Assembly (NCBI GenBank): GCA_036898135.1
Contig: CM072522.1
Span: 34,670,451-34,734,450, forward strand
DNA: 64,000 bases
Source of the DNA: Oncomelania hupensis
Taxonomy: Eukaryota > Mollusca > Gastropoda > Littorinimorpha > Pomatiopsidae
Direction of reading: 5' to 3'
Shown here piece after piece: positions 10,521 to 20,680 of this stretch. How positions within the stretch are numbered: position 1 is the first letter of the stretch; each line of letters begins with the position of its first letter. The position numbers were made by a program, and so were the translations under genes. The notes under the pieces are model-generated. The model made no database searches. It saw only the letters and a program-made list of their open reading frames with translations, and was not told the origin of the DNA.

Positions 10521-13094
10521 CCTCCTCCTATCCTGTCCCATAACCCGAAGGTCGTAGGGGCACCACAGATGATCGTTTAACCAGCATACTCCATCTTTCT
10601 CTGTCCTCAGCAGCCCTCATGGCTTCGCTCAGTGTCAAACGAGTCCATTCTCGAATGTTGTCCTCCCACCTCTTTTTCGGTCTCCCCCTTCTTCTACCTC
10701 CTTGCACTGTGCCTTGCAGAATGGTCTTTGCAAGGCCTGATGATCTGGTGACGTGGCCATACCATCGGAGTTTCCGTTTCTTCACCACTGTGAGCAGGTC
10801 ATTGTGTTGTCCAATGGCTTGTGTGATGGTCTGTCGGACTTCGTCGTTGGTGATGTGTTGGGTATAGGAAATGCACAGAAGTCTTCTGTAGCACCTCATC
10901 TCCATGCTTTGTATTCTTCGTTGGAGATCTGCTGTGAGGGTCCATGCTTCGCAAGCATATAGGAAGATGGAGATGACCAGAGAGCGCAGCAGTCTTACTT
11001 TGGAATGTAGACTGATGGTTCTGTCTTTCCAAATGGGCTTCAACCTTGTCAGGGCAGCAGTTGTTTGTGCGATCCTGGAGAGGACTTCCTGTCGAGACCC
11101 ATTGTCTGACACAATGGCTCCTAAATATTTGAAGCTGTGCACTGTGTTGAGGGATTGGCCTTGTACTTTGATGTCCGTGTTGATGCCATTGGTGTTGTTG
11201 GTCATCATTTTGGTCTTCTCTGCACTTATTTCCATTCCATAAGCTCTGGAGGTGGTGTCAAGCCTCTGTACAAGCTGTTCAAGTTCTTGTTCCTCTCCAG
11301 CCAATCCATCAATATCATCCGCAAAACGAAGATTGGAGATTGCTCTGCCCCCTATGCTGACTGTGCCTTCGTGATCTGCAAGAGCATCTGACATGATGCG
11401 CTCTAGGAAGATGTTGAAGAGTGTTGGAGAGAGTAGGCATCCTTGACGCACACCGATTGTTGTTCTGAACCAGTTCCCGATGACGCTGTTATGGAGGACT
11501 GCACTGGTAGCCTTGTCATACAGGCTTTTGATGACTTCTATAATTTTAGGGCTGATGTTGTACACTTTCATGGTTGCCCATAGAGCTGCATGCCAGACTC
11601 GGTCAAATGCCTTCTTGAAGTCTATGAACACATGATATAGATGTTGTTGGTGCTGTAGGTATTTCTCACAGATTATTCTGAGGTTGAAAATCTGTTCAGT
11701 GGTACTTCGCCCTTCATTGGACAACACGATGACCTGCTCACAGTGGTGAAGAAACGGAAACTCCGATGGTATGGCCACGTCACCAGATCATCAGGTCTTG
11801 CAAAGACCATTCTGCAAGGCACAGTGCAAGGAGGTAGAAGAAGGGGGAGACCGAAAAAGAGGTGGGAGGACAACATTCGAGAATGGACTGGTTTGACACT
11901 GAGCGAAGCCATGAGGGCTGCTGAGGACAGAGAAAGATGGAGTATGCTGGTTAAGCGATCATCTGTGGTGCCCCTACGACCTTCGGGTTATGGGACAGGA
12001 TAGGATAGGATAGGATAGGTACTTCGCCCTGCCACGAATCCTGCTTGTTCTTCAGCTATGATTTGTTCAGCTTGTGGTTTCAACCTGTTGAGTATTATTT
12101 TCAGGAGGACCTTGCTGGGATGGCTGATGAGGCTGATGGTGCGGTAATTTTCACACTCCTGAAGGTTACCTTTTTTGGGAAGAGTGATGACAAGCGACTG
12201 TGTCCATGGTGTAGGCCATTCCCCACTCTGCCAGATCTTGTTACAGATAATGGTGAGAGCATCAGTCATCGCTTCTCCTCCTGCTTGTAGCAGTTCCGCT
12301 GGTATGTTGTCCACTCCCGCTGACTTCCCTTTCTTCAGCGATTGCACTGCTGCCTCAACTTCTTCCCGGAGAATGGGGAGGATTTCTTCTTCTTCTCTGC
12401 TCTCGGGACATGCTAGAACTGATGGGTCTCCATTTGGTGTATGGTTGTAAAGGCCAGAGCAGTACTCTGTCCATCTGTCCAAGACTTCTTGTTCTTCTGT
12501 AAGGCATATGCCAGACTTGCTTTGGATAGTGGAGACTTTGGGCTGTTTAACACTTGTCAGCCGCTTCACAGTCTGGTAGGCCTTCTTGCTGTTGTTCTTG
12601 TTCAGATTGTTCTCTATTTCCTGGCATTGATCTTCTATCCAGTTCTCCTTTGCTGTGCGCATGCCTTTTCGGATGTCATTGTTGATTTTTCGGTAGACAT
12701 CAGCTCCCTGTGAGGTGTTCTTTTTCTTTTTTAACTCTCTTCGTTTATCACACAGATCCAAAAGTTCAGGTGTGATCCACGGCTTCTTCTTTGGTCGGTG
12801 CTTGCCAAGGATCTCAGTGGCGGCATCTGTTACAGCTGAGTTGAAGGTATTGGTCATGGTGTTGACATCTACTTCGCCTGCCCCCAAAATAAGCAGTGGT
12901 GCAAATTTCCCTCCAATTGTGGCCTGAAATATTTTTGCCACCTCCGGGTCTTGCAGTTTGTCCAGGTCGAACTTCAGCCTAGTGCACTTTGCTGTATTTA
13001 CTCTCTTCAAATGGAGCCGGAAAGACATCATCACGAGATCGTGGTCACTTCCAATGTCTGCTCCTGGAAAAGTGCGTGTCCTGCCAATGTTGAT
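10521..13094 (-). mobile_element. 5'-truncated LINE (RTE-related, GGATA-tailed), minus strand
   Basis: Read on the minus strand it begins in the last part of an endonuclease (GSDHD motif near 13040-13050). It continues through a linker and RT domain to a C-terminus with RPKKRWEDN, and ends in a short (GGATA)n tail at 10521-10535. RT motifs include DFKKAFDRV, GVRQGCLLSP and FADDI. The open frame is broken by a nested LINE fragment at 11714-12017; flanking ORFs are 13034-11988 and 11778-10528. Flanks carry GCCCTA(T/C), and unit B has the empty site at 42404-42412. Clade assignment is tentative. Confidence 0.9.
11714..12017 (+). mobile_element. Nested 3'-end copy of the same LINE, opposite orientation
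   Basis: A 304-bp fragment has the same C-terminal coding sequence (RWYGHV, RPKKRWEDN) and a (GGATA)n tail. It sits head-on inside the larger copy. A perfect 13-bp target duplication, GGTACTTCGCCCT, flanks it at 11701-11713 and 12018-12030. This is direct evidence for target-primed insertion of a 5'-truncated copy. Confidence 0.93.
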
Positions 13095-13239
13095 GCCCTA
13101 CCAGCCTCGAAACAATTAAATTCCATATTCGTGCAAGGTTTCTGGATCTGGATAGCCCGCCTGTGGATGTTGTTTGGCGGGTGCGCCACAGAAGCCGATG
13201 ACGACTATCATATGTGAAGAGTAATGTAATTCATGTACT

Positions 13240-13667
13240 TCTTTTTCTTTGATGTGGGCAGCCAACTTCAATATATTGGAGAAACTTGCTGCGCTGGATT
13301 GGGGCTGCTGATCCGGAGATACTGTACTACGACTATAATCACAGATAGTGGTATTTAAAGATGTTCGTCGTGCTTATAACTGTATAATAGGTTCTGAGGA
13401 ATAGAAGGGGAGGGAGGGGGTTGGAGGTGCAGTTGGGTTTTACTGGAGGAGCTGCACAACGCTAGCCTGAAATGAGGCCAGGGTCGTTGCGGAGACAGCC
13501 TCTTCAGGCAAGGAATTCCACTCAGGGATAGTGCGGGGGAAGAAAGACTTTTGTCGGTAATCAGTTCTGTTAGAGGGGGTGTCATAGGAGTGTTGGTTGT
13601 ACAGGCGGGCGCTTAATTCTTTTAGGGCGGGCGACATTGTATGCAACATTCGTTCAAAGTATTCCAT
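13240..13667 (-). mobile_element. 3' remnant of a second LINE lineage
   Basis: The minus strand encodes about 75 residues of an RT C-terminus, including RTIPEWNSLP, a signature of CR1/Jockey-type LINEs. Most of it is missing from unit B, where only the outer edge remains next to the TIR element at 50110-50797. It is a short, dead fragment. Confidence 0.75.
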
Positions 13668-13891
13668 TTACTATACGGCTTTTTGGTGTTAGTCAATTTT
13701 ATTTTTTGTGTTTAGGTTTTCGTATCTTTCATGTTTTTTCATATTTTGTTGTTGTCTTTTCTGGTCTCTTTGCTCAAAGAATATCTGCTACTACGCAAAG
13801 AACGGTCATAAAGCCTAGGATAGCGAAACGATGAGCGCGAGCGCCGCCAAGCGGTTGAAATGATAATTACGTCCCTTTGTTGCTGAAAAGC

Positions 13892-14043
13892 ATGGCGGAC
13901 AGTGGGGAGAAAGCGTACGATTGTTGTTGGAAGAAACCCAAAATACGACCTGGTGGTACCCATTGCAGTGCAGTCAACTGTACAAATGGTCGCTACAAGT
14001 GCCCAGGGTTATCTTTCTTTCAATTTCCAAAGGAAGAAACAAG
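13892..14043 (+). CDS. THAP-domain gene, exon 1
   Basis: The exon starts at ATG 13892, in a good context (A at -3, G at +4), and ends at donor AG|GTAAGC (GT 14044-14045) in phase 2. It encodes about 50 residues with the first half of a THAP domain: the pair CSAVNC (C-x4-C) followed by FFQFPKEETR. THAP domains are C2CH zinc modules that bind DNA and occur in transcription factors and P-element-type transposases. An 11-codon uORF (ATG 13831) precedes it. The sequence just upstream is locally CG-containing and could hold the promoter, though no TATA box is seen. Confidence 0.85.
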
Positions 14044-14997
14044 GTAAGCTTTTGAATTTTATTGAAAGTGAATGATGTGTTCAGTTCATGTTTCACGCTC
14101 GTAAATTCAACTTGTTCAAGGGAGACGAGGTAGCATTATGTGTATGTATGCATGATTTAGTATTTTTAAAAATGCTATTTTGAATAAACTGTACGTAATC
14201 TGTGTAATATTTTGTATGTGATTCATTTAATTTAATTAAATATCGACATCAGTCAGAAATTAGAAGATTTAAATTTTATGTACTTTCAGGATTCAGTCAA
14301 CTTGGCAACTTGAGTTACCCATTATAATTATACTGACAGGCAAGCAAAATCCCCTTGCCTTGCTGTTTTAATTTTTCAGAAGAAAACAAAAATCCAAACA
14401 ACAAAACAAACATACTCAATCAATGCAAAATGAATAAGCCATGTAGACAACATACAGGCTACCCCAAGGTTTAAATTGTTAAGAGTCCCAGAGACTCCGT
14501 GCAAAACAACAACAACAACAACAACAACACACAAAAAAGAGGGTCCCAGGCGCCTGCGTAAAAAGTGCACAATTTATTAACTAGTGTATGAATGCATTTG
14601 TGCATGGACACAGACACTTTTTTTTAGGTTGATTTGTTTTGGATTTAACTACTGTGCCTTTCAAGAATGCAAACAATGCTTTGTACTTGATTTATAGTCT
14701 TGAAAAATACGCTTCTCTTTGAAGCAGAGCGTACAATGTTGTGCTTCAAATCTGGAATTTTGTGCATCAGATACGCACTACAGTGCATCTTGTGGAGGTC
14801 TGTTGAGGTGACAGACTTTCTATGCATGTGTTTTCTTCCTCCCCTCTGCTTCCCTTCAATTACAAAACTCGTGACATCAAAAGACCTTTATATTGTGTGT
14901 GTTGGTTCCTGGAGGTTTTTTAAATTTTTTAATCTGTATCAGTTTAAGTGTACAATGCATGCTAACCTTAATTTTGTACTGTGTTGTTGCTTTGTAG
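14044..14997 (+). other. THAP gene intron 1
   Basis: The intron has a GTAAGC donor and a TTTGTAG acceptor. It is AT-rich with a (CAA)n run at 14507-14530. No other feature is recognised. Confidence 0.7.
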
Positions 14998-15263
14998 GTG
15001 CAAAGTATGGGTCCAGAGATGCAGACGGCAAGATCTACTGGCGAAAGACACAACACAACTCAGCAAGAACTACTTTCTTTGCGGCAAGCATTTTGAGGAC
15101 AGCCAGTTCATGAATGCAGCACAGAGAAACAAGCTTGTTTGGAATGCAGTGCCATCACTGTTTGATGTGCCCAATCCTCCACCCCCTGTCACGCTGAAAA
15201 GGAAACTCCCAGCCAGGACCCCAGCAATGTCTACAAAGAAGCTCAAAACTTCCAGCACTGATG
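14998..15263 (+). CDS. THAP-domain gene, exon 2
   Basis: The acceptor AG at 14996-14997 and the split Arg codon (AG|G) join exon 1 in frame. The donor is G|GTAAGT (GT 15264-15265), phase 1. The exon completes the THAP domain: a Trp-containing KVWVQRC segment, then the second zinc pair FLCGKHF (C-x2-H) and the closing NAVPSLF, equivalent to the conserved AVPTIF box. A Pro-rich stretch (NPPPPV) and a basic stretch (KRKLP, TKKLK), a possible nuclear localisation signal, follow. All THAP hallmark residues appear present, so the fold is probably intact. Confidence 0.88.
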
Positions 15264-15439
15264 GTAAGTGACTGTTCTTTATCAAGAGATTTCGTAGCTG
15301 GAAGCTGACATGGTGGATGCGTGGATGGGAGTGCATTGCTCTTACCCCCTTAGCTGATTACAAATGTCGAACAACTGTTTACTAGTTTCGCTGCTGCTAA
15401 TTATGTCGCTAAAGTACCGGGTTTTGGTAGTCTGGACTA

Positions 15440-16640
15440 TTTTAGTGACCCGTTTTTTTTGCAGCAGTGAAAATATGCTTGCTGGCTTCTATACCTGATT
15501 TAAGCCACTTTTTCTCTGCTTTGCGTTGAAGTTTCTTCGCCTCGGAGAGCTCATCCTTAATAGACTCGTACCAGGGTGCTGACTGTGTTGCCTTGACCTT
15601 TTTCTGGGCAACGGGAGCATGCCGATCAAGCACGGCATGAAGTGTACTATTCAGCTGATCCACAGTGAGGCACTTTTCTGGGGTCACTTTAGCGGTAAGC
15701 TCTTGTTTGTAGGCATCCCTATCCACAGTACGCAGACTGCGAGCCTCCCTGAACATGGGGAGAGGAGGGGGGCTGCGACACTTAGTTCGCACACGACACA
15801 GAAATGGTCAGATGTTAATTCTTGGGTGACTGAAGTTGATCTAACAACATTATCCTGAGGCCTATGCATAACCCAATCTATGATGTGACCACGGCTGTGG
15901 GTGGGTTCTGTGACTGACTGAGAAAGACTGAACTGATCTAACAGTTCAATCATTTTTGCGGTGGAAGGTTGCTGGAGTTGGTCAAAGTGAAAGTTAAATG
16001 TCTCCTAAAACTATGTATGATCCTGACAGTGTGTTGCAATAATCGAGCAGGACTGGAAATTCTTGGTGGAAAATTGCATCAGTTAATTTATTTTTCTTGC
16101 TTGGAAAGGTGCGATATATGCATATGAAGTGAATGTTCTGCTGTGGAACAGACAAAGTAAGGTGAACAAATTCAAAGGATGAGTGAGTGAATGCGAAGTC
16201 TGTAATGAAGCCAAGGTGACGGGACAGACTGTCTCTGTAAATAATAGCAAGGCCACCACCGCGATTTGAGCGAGGCAGCGAGCATACAGAATAGCCAGAT
16301 GGGGTTAAATCAGAGCATTTACCCTCGTCACCAGTCTGCCGAAACCAAGTCTCTTGAATGAACATAATGTCAATGTGCTTGTTTGAGATGAATTCATGCA
16401 GAGCGGTACGTTTTTCGTTGGGATTTAGTGACTGAGCGTTGAATGATGCAATGCGTAGAGGACTGTGGCTATCGAGGTGTGAAGATAGAGGTGGAGGGGA
16501 GAGGTTGATGTGAATGAGATTATCTATGTTGCTGCGTTGTGTCTTAGGCCTAGTGATACACACTGGGTGTATTGCAATGTCAAGCGTGTAATCAGAGTTG
16601 GAAAGTGTAGATGATCTGCTGTGTGAAAGCACAACAGGGA
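15440..16640 (-). mobile_element. LINE fragment with endonuclease but no RT (L2-like), in THAP intron 2
   Basis: The minus strand encodes an apurinic-type endonuclease (FNAQSLN, FIQETWF, GGGLAI), then a broken continuation with TSDHF and a linker region ending near 15442. The RT domain is absent. Because LINE copies normally lose their 5' end, loss of the 3' part points to deletion after insertion or to a chimeric insertion. At least two frame breaks are present (near 15950-16000 and 15700-15790). Confidence 0.8.
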
Positions 16641-17064
16641 TAGACGAGATGTTTTGTTTATATATATAATCATAATGCTAATGCAAAATCTTGTGTTAAA
16701 ACGAATGGCGAATTTTGTTATAACATTTTTTGCCCATAAATTATGATAAATGCTTTAGCATTCCATTTTTTTTGTTTTATAGCTATATGTATGCATGTGT
16801 GTATATATAATTATATATGTGTGTTTTATTTGTACGGTATGTGTAATGTGTGTACAAAAAAAATTAAATAGATTTTTATGTCTTATTGCTGAGTATATTT
16901 CTGTAACTACCATCCCCCCCCCTCCCTCCCCAGGTCCAAGCGAGCCTGAAATAAACTTGTCTTGCCTTGTTAAAAAAAAAAGAAGAAGACGGTAATCCTA
17001 TATCAACTTAATTTGCTTTTTTTTTTTTTTTTTTACAATTCATGATTATTATATTTTTTCCCAG

Positions 17065-17165
17065 GACCACAAAAGAAATGCTCCGGTCTTGTGCCTGGCA
17101 GTTTACCCACTCGGTATATGCCAAGCAGGTCGATTGAAGTTGTGAAGACATCAAGACCAGAACCG
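17065..17165 (+). CDS. THAP-domain gene, exon 3
   Basis: The acceptor TTTTTCCCAG (AG 17063-17064) adds GA to the G left by exon 2. The exon then stays open for 33 codons and ends CCG|GTAGGT (GT 17166-17167) in phase 0. It encodes a basic, Ser/Pro-rich linker with no domain. The phase fit at both ends supports it as a real exon. The phase 0 end means the next exon must start with a full codon, which fits the gene 2 exon at 20581. Confidence 0.7.
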
Positions 17166-17691
17166 GTAGGTGTGAATTGTAATGCTACAATTTGTGAAAA
17201 AAAACTGTGGTGGCGCTAGCACTCGTTGACTCGATACCATTATTATAATGTCAGAGGTAGCACCATGGAAGGTTAATATGTGTTGCCATAAAATATTGCT
17301 CTGATGTGTGTTAAATTTTGAAGTGGCTGGAGGTTGGCTGTCTGTCTCTCTCTCTTATATATATATATATATATATATGTACTATATATGAAGGGTTGCA
17401 TGACAAAACGCACTATATCCAAATTTGTCAAGTTTTTAAAGGCAGGCCTTGTAGCAGATATTCCTTATTTGTACTTATACTAAAAAAATGAGAACATTAA
17501 AGCTTTCTTAAAAACACAAATCACCAAATCAATGTTTGATATCATATTTACTGGACCATTTTTTATATTGACTGTTTTGACAAAACGCATTATATCCAGC
17601 GAAAGGCTATTTCACAAAACGCACTATATCCGTTACCTAGCAAAAAAACTATTTAAAGTTGTCTCAATACTATTTAAAATTCACTGGATTC

Positions 17692-18123
17692 ACAGCAGAT
17701 CTCCAACGAAGAATACAAAGCATGGAGATGAGGTGCTACAGAAGACTTCTGGGCATTTCCTATAGGCTATACCCAACACATCACCAACGACGAAGTCCGA
17801 CAGACCATCACACAAGCCATTGGACAACACGATGACCTGCTCACAGTGGTGAAGAAACGGAAACTCCGATGGTATGGCCATGTCACCACATCATCAGACC
17901 TTGCAAAGACTATTCTGCAAGGCACAGTGCAAGGAGGTAGAAGAAGAGTGAGATCGAAAAAGAGGTGGGAGGACAACATTCGAGAATGGACTGGTTTGAC
18001 ACTGAGCGAAGCGATCAGGGCTGCTGAGGACAGAGAAAGATGGAGTATGCTGGTTAAACGATCATCTGTGGTGCCCCTACGACCTTCGGGTTACGGGACA
18101 GGATAGGATAGGATAGGATAGGA
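17692..18123 (+). mobile_element. 3' fragment of the GGATA-tailed LINE, inside the TIR element
   Basis: It encodes the RT C-terminus in two frames (frame break near 17765) with RWYGHV and RWEDN motifs, and ends in (GGATA)n at 18100-18123. It is a dead 5'-truncated copy. Confidence 0.88.
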
Positions 18124-18628
18124 TTGGAATAATTATGTAAAGTAAAGTGCAAAGATTATAAGTTTATAGACAATAATAACACAATGCTAACCATAATAAC
18201 TAAAGGTAATACACCTGACTATTAATCAATTATTTTCACCACTGATATTAATTTACTAAATATAATAATAGGCTATTGATATTAATGATAGGGATGATAA
18301 TATTATTATTAACAAGACTTAAGCAATCAATATGAATAAGAATGCGAGTGGTCCTGATATGACTTTAATAGTTAACCGCACTTTTGTGTTAACAGAAACG
18401 TTATCTGCAGTTAAAATAAACTCGGTCACACTTTATGTAGCGCATGTCCTACTCCCCTCCCCATTTTTGTCACATCGTATTGGTCGCCTCCCCGCCCTCT
18501 TTCCTAGCCTAGGTGTTACGCAATTTGTGAACAACCCGTAATAATGATGTTCAACAATCAAAAAGCTGATCTCGCCTTGTTTAAGGAATCATAAAACTTC
18601 TCTTGATTTAGAGCAAGGTCTGTGGGTG

Positions 18629-18823
18629 TCAGGTTTGCTGCCAAGCAGCATTTGCACTCTGCATTGTCATTGTGTGAGTAGGCAATGGCTGGGATTTTGC
18701 CACCACTGGAATGACGAGCTCCTTCACTATTTCTTTTTTGTGTGTAGTCTTATCCTTCCGTTTTCTCCTCCCTCCAATTGTCAAATTAACTTGTTCCAAA
18801 CTGTCATCAAAGTTATCCATCAT
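18629..18823 (-). CDS. Small ORF inside TIR element, possible transposon exon
   Basis: A 64-codon ORF reads away from the right side of the element. It begins MMDNFDDSL, has a basic RRKRKDK segment, and is not low complexity. It could be the first exon of a lost transposon protein. I do not recognise it and there is no second copy here to test conservation. Confidence 0.2.
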   Translation of the reverse strand: MMDNFDDSLEQVNLTIGGRRKRKDKTTHKKEIVKELVIPVVAKSQPLPTHTMTMQSANAAWQQT

Positions 18824-19184
18824 AAATTTTGACGGATGGCTCCGTTTTATTAAGATTATAAATCAAATGTGCTAAATAAATCGCTTTGTTTACACTTATC
18901 AACAAGACTGGAGGTGTGGCCGGATATAACACTTTCGGGCGATCCGATTGGCTGAACGGATATAGAGCGTTTTGTCAAAAAGAGGCCGTGGCTCATAGCG
19001 CGTTTTGTAAAGAACTGTCATGTTTCGCTGGCCGTTAGTAACGGTTATAGCGCGTTTTGTGAAGAAATATTTTTACAGGCAGTTGCAGCTATAGGAGCTG
19101 AGTGTGTCAAGGGATATAACTCGATTTTGTTACTTTTGGCGTATAGCGCGTTTTGTCATGCAACCCTTCATATATACATACACA

Positions 19185-19262
19185 GTGATCCCTCACCACT
19201 TCACAGATCGACTATCGCGGTCCAAGTGCATTTGCAGTTTTTGTTTTTTTGTCGTAAGTGAT
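19185..19262. mobile_element. Possible pogo/mariner-type mini-element end
   Basis: The sequence CAGTGATCCCTCACCACTTC followed by ATCGACTATCGCGG resembles the termini of pogo-like mini-elements known from many animals. Only one end is visible, so this is a fragment at best. Confidence 0.35.
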
Positions 19263-19312
19263 CTAATTCCGTGATTTGTAATAATTGATTTTTCAAACAA
19301 AATACAATACAG

Positions 19313-20466
19313 TCCCAGCTAACCACAATTTCGGGGCCCGATGGGGCCCGCATCGATCGGGCAAATGGAAATTGGAACCGACTCGGGCCCGATTCGGGCA
19401 AAGATCGGGCGATCGTCGGGCTACCCGAAACTTACCCGATCGTAACCCCACGTTCGCCAAACAGTAGCCCGACTTTCGATAAAGATTGGGCGATCGTCGG
19501 GGTACCCAAAACTTACCCGACCGTAACCCAACCTTTGCCGAACGGTAACCCGATTCCGGCAAAGATCGGGCATATGTCAGGATACCCAACACCAACCCTA
19601 TTTTAACCCAACTTAAACCTGAAACAACCCCGATAATACCCCATCCCTGGCCAATGCTGATTTACCCTAAAATCATATCCCACATATTGTTTATGATATG
19701 TGATTGCATGAAGAATGAATTGAGATGTCTGGTGTTAATAGGGACTGTCGACACAGGCGTTTTTGTTTTCGGAAGTCCTTGCATGGTGTGTCCCCACTTA
19801 AGTATTTACACACCATTTCGATAACGATAGCCTATAGCCTATATTAACGTGATCTTCGTCGCTATCGAAATCGTGTGTAAATACATAAACGAAAGGCAAA
19901 GCACCCAAAAAACAACCACAGTGAAATAGGTTTTCGCAGGCAAACAAAATATCCGAGCACATGCAACTGTAGAACTTAGAAGAAAACTGTAGAAAATTGG
20001 CGCCTAAGTACAACCGGCCAGACCAGCAGTAATGGGCACGGAAATTTACCCTTGACTTATAATGTATAAATAAATACAATAGTTAAAAGAAACACTTTAA
20101 CAATATTTTACATATTGTATGATAAAAATTAAGAATTATAAGCACAATTAAATAATTATATCTTGCTGAATTGATTTTGTATAAATATTTTTCACATACA
20201 TACGCCGCAGCATATGTGAAGCAGACGAAACATTTCAGACAGTTTAGCCAATTAGAAGCGAGAGTAGGCCTATGTTAGCGTGTGCGCAGCGTGTCTTTGT
20301 GGTGGGGCAGAATCGGGCTGCAGACGGGAGGGCGAATCGTTACATTTCTAGACTCCGCTACGCATCGGGTTTTTGTAGGGCTATGTGGGTCCCTACTAAA
20401 ACCCGACAAAAGTCGGGATGCCCTATGCGGCCCCAGTGGGGCCCCGATCGGGCTGGTTTGCTGGGG
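19313..20466. mobile_element. GC-rich TIR DNA element (about 1.15 kb), non-autonomous
   Basis: Unit B has an uninterrupted site at 51150-51156. The ends are imperfect inverted repeats (CCCAGCTAACCA at left; TGGTTTGCTGGGG at right), both followed inward by GGGGCCC-rich blocks. The left arm holds diverged direct repeats rich in CCCGATCG and AAAGATCGGGC (19380-19600). The middle is AT-rich and non-coding. No transposase is seen and the target duplication is unclear. Confidence 0.75.
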
Positions 20467-20580
20467 TGTAGAGAGTTCCTGTATATGGGCATTACTTCCC
20501 TTGTTTGTGTTTAGGTTGGGCATAAAAACATGAAATTCTTGATGAATGTTGATCGTTGTTGATTTTATTGCTTCGTGAAG

Positions 20581-20680
20581 GAGGACGAAGACAATCCAAT
20601 GCCAGAGGTGAAGTTGGAGATTGACATTGCTGAAGAACCAGTGGGAGACATTAAGAGCTTGCAAGAGTGGCACGCACAAG
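20581..20680 (+). CDS. Gene 2 acidic exon with a SUMO-type motif
   Basis: The frame reads EDEDNPMPEVKLEIDIAEEP and ends at donor CAAG|GTGAGT (GT 20681-20682), phase 1. The paralogous exon of gene 3 (51266-51368) begins with ATG. Here that codon is AAG (20578-20580), so this copy has lost the start but shows an AG directly before GAG GAC. It may begin as an internal exon spliced from the THAP exons (phase 0 fits), or translation could start at the in-frame ATG 20599. The segment PEVKLE fits the psi-K-x-E sumoylation consensus. Its end joins in frame to 24389. Confidence 0.7.

Larger units (their letters stand above)
17389..19170. mobile_element. 1.78-kb TIR DNA element with subterminal GCGTTTTGT repeats
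   Basis: The left end TGAAGGGTTGCATGACAAAA is the inverted complement of the right end at 19151-19170. TATA lies on both sides, a likely target duplication, although an (AT)n tract sits next to the left end. A motif close to TATAGCGCGTTTTGT recurs inside: about three copies inverted on the left (to 17635) and about four on the right (18955-19155), like transposase-binding subterminal repeats. A LINE fragment lies within. Unit B lacks it. No transposase is recognised. Confidence 0.85.

Noticed and set aside
15070..15336. Antisense ORF over THAP exon 2
   Set aside because: The sense strand has a complete THAP second half and matched splice phases.
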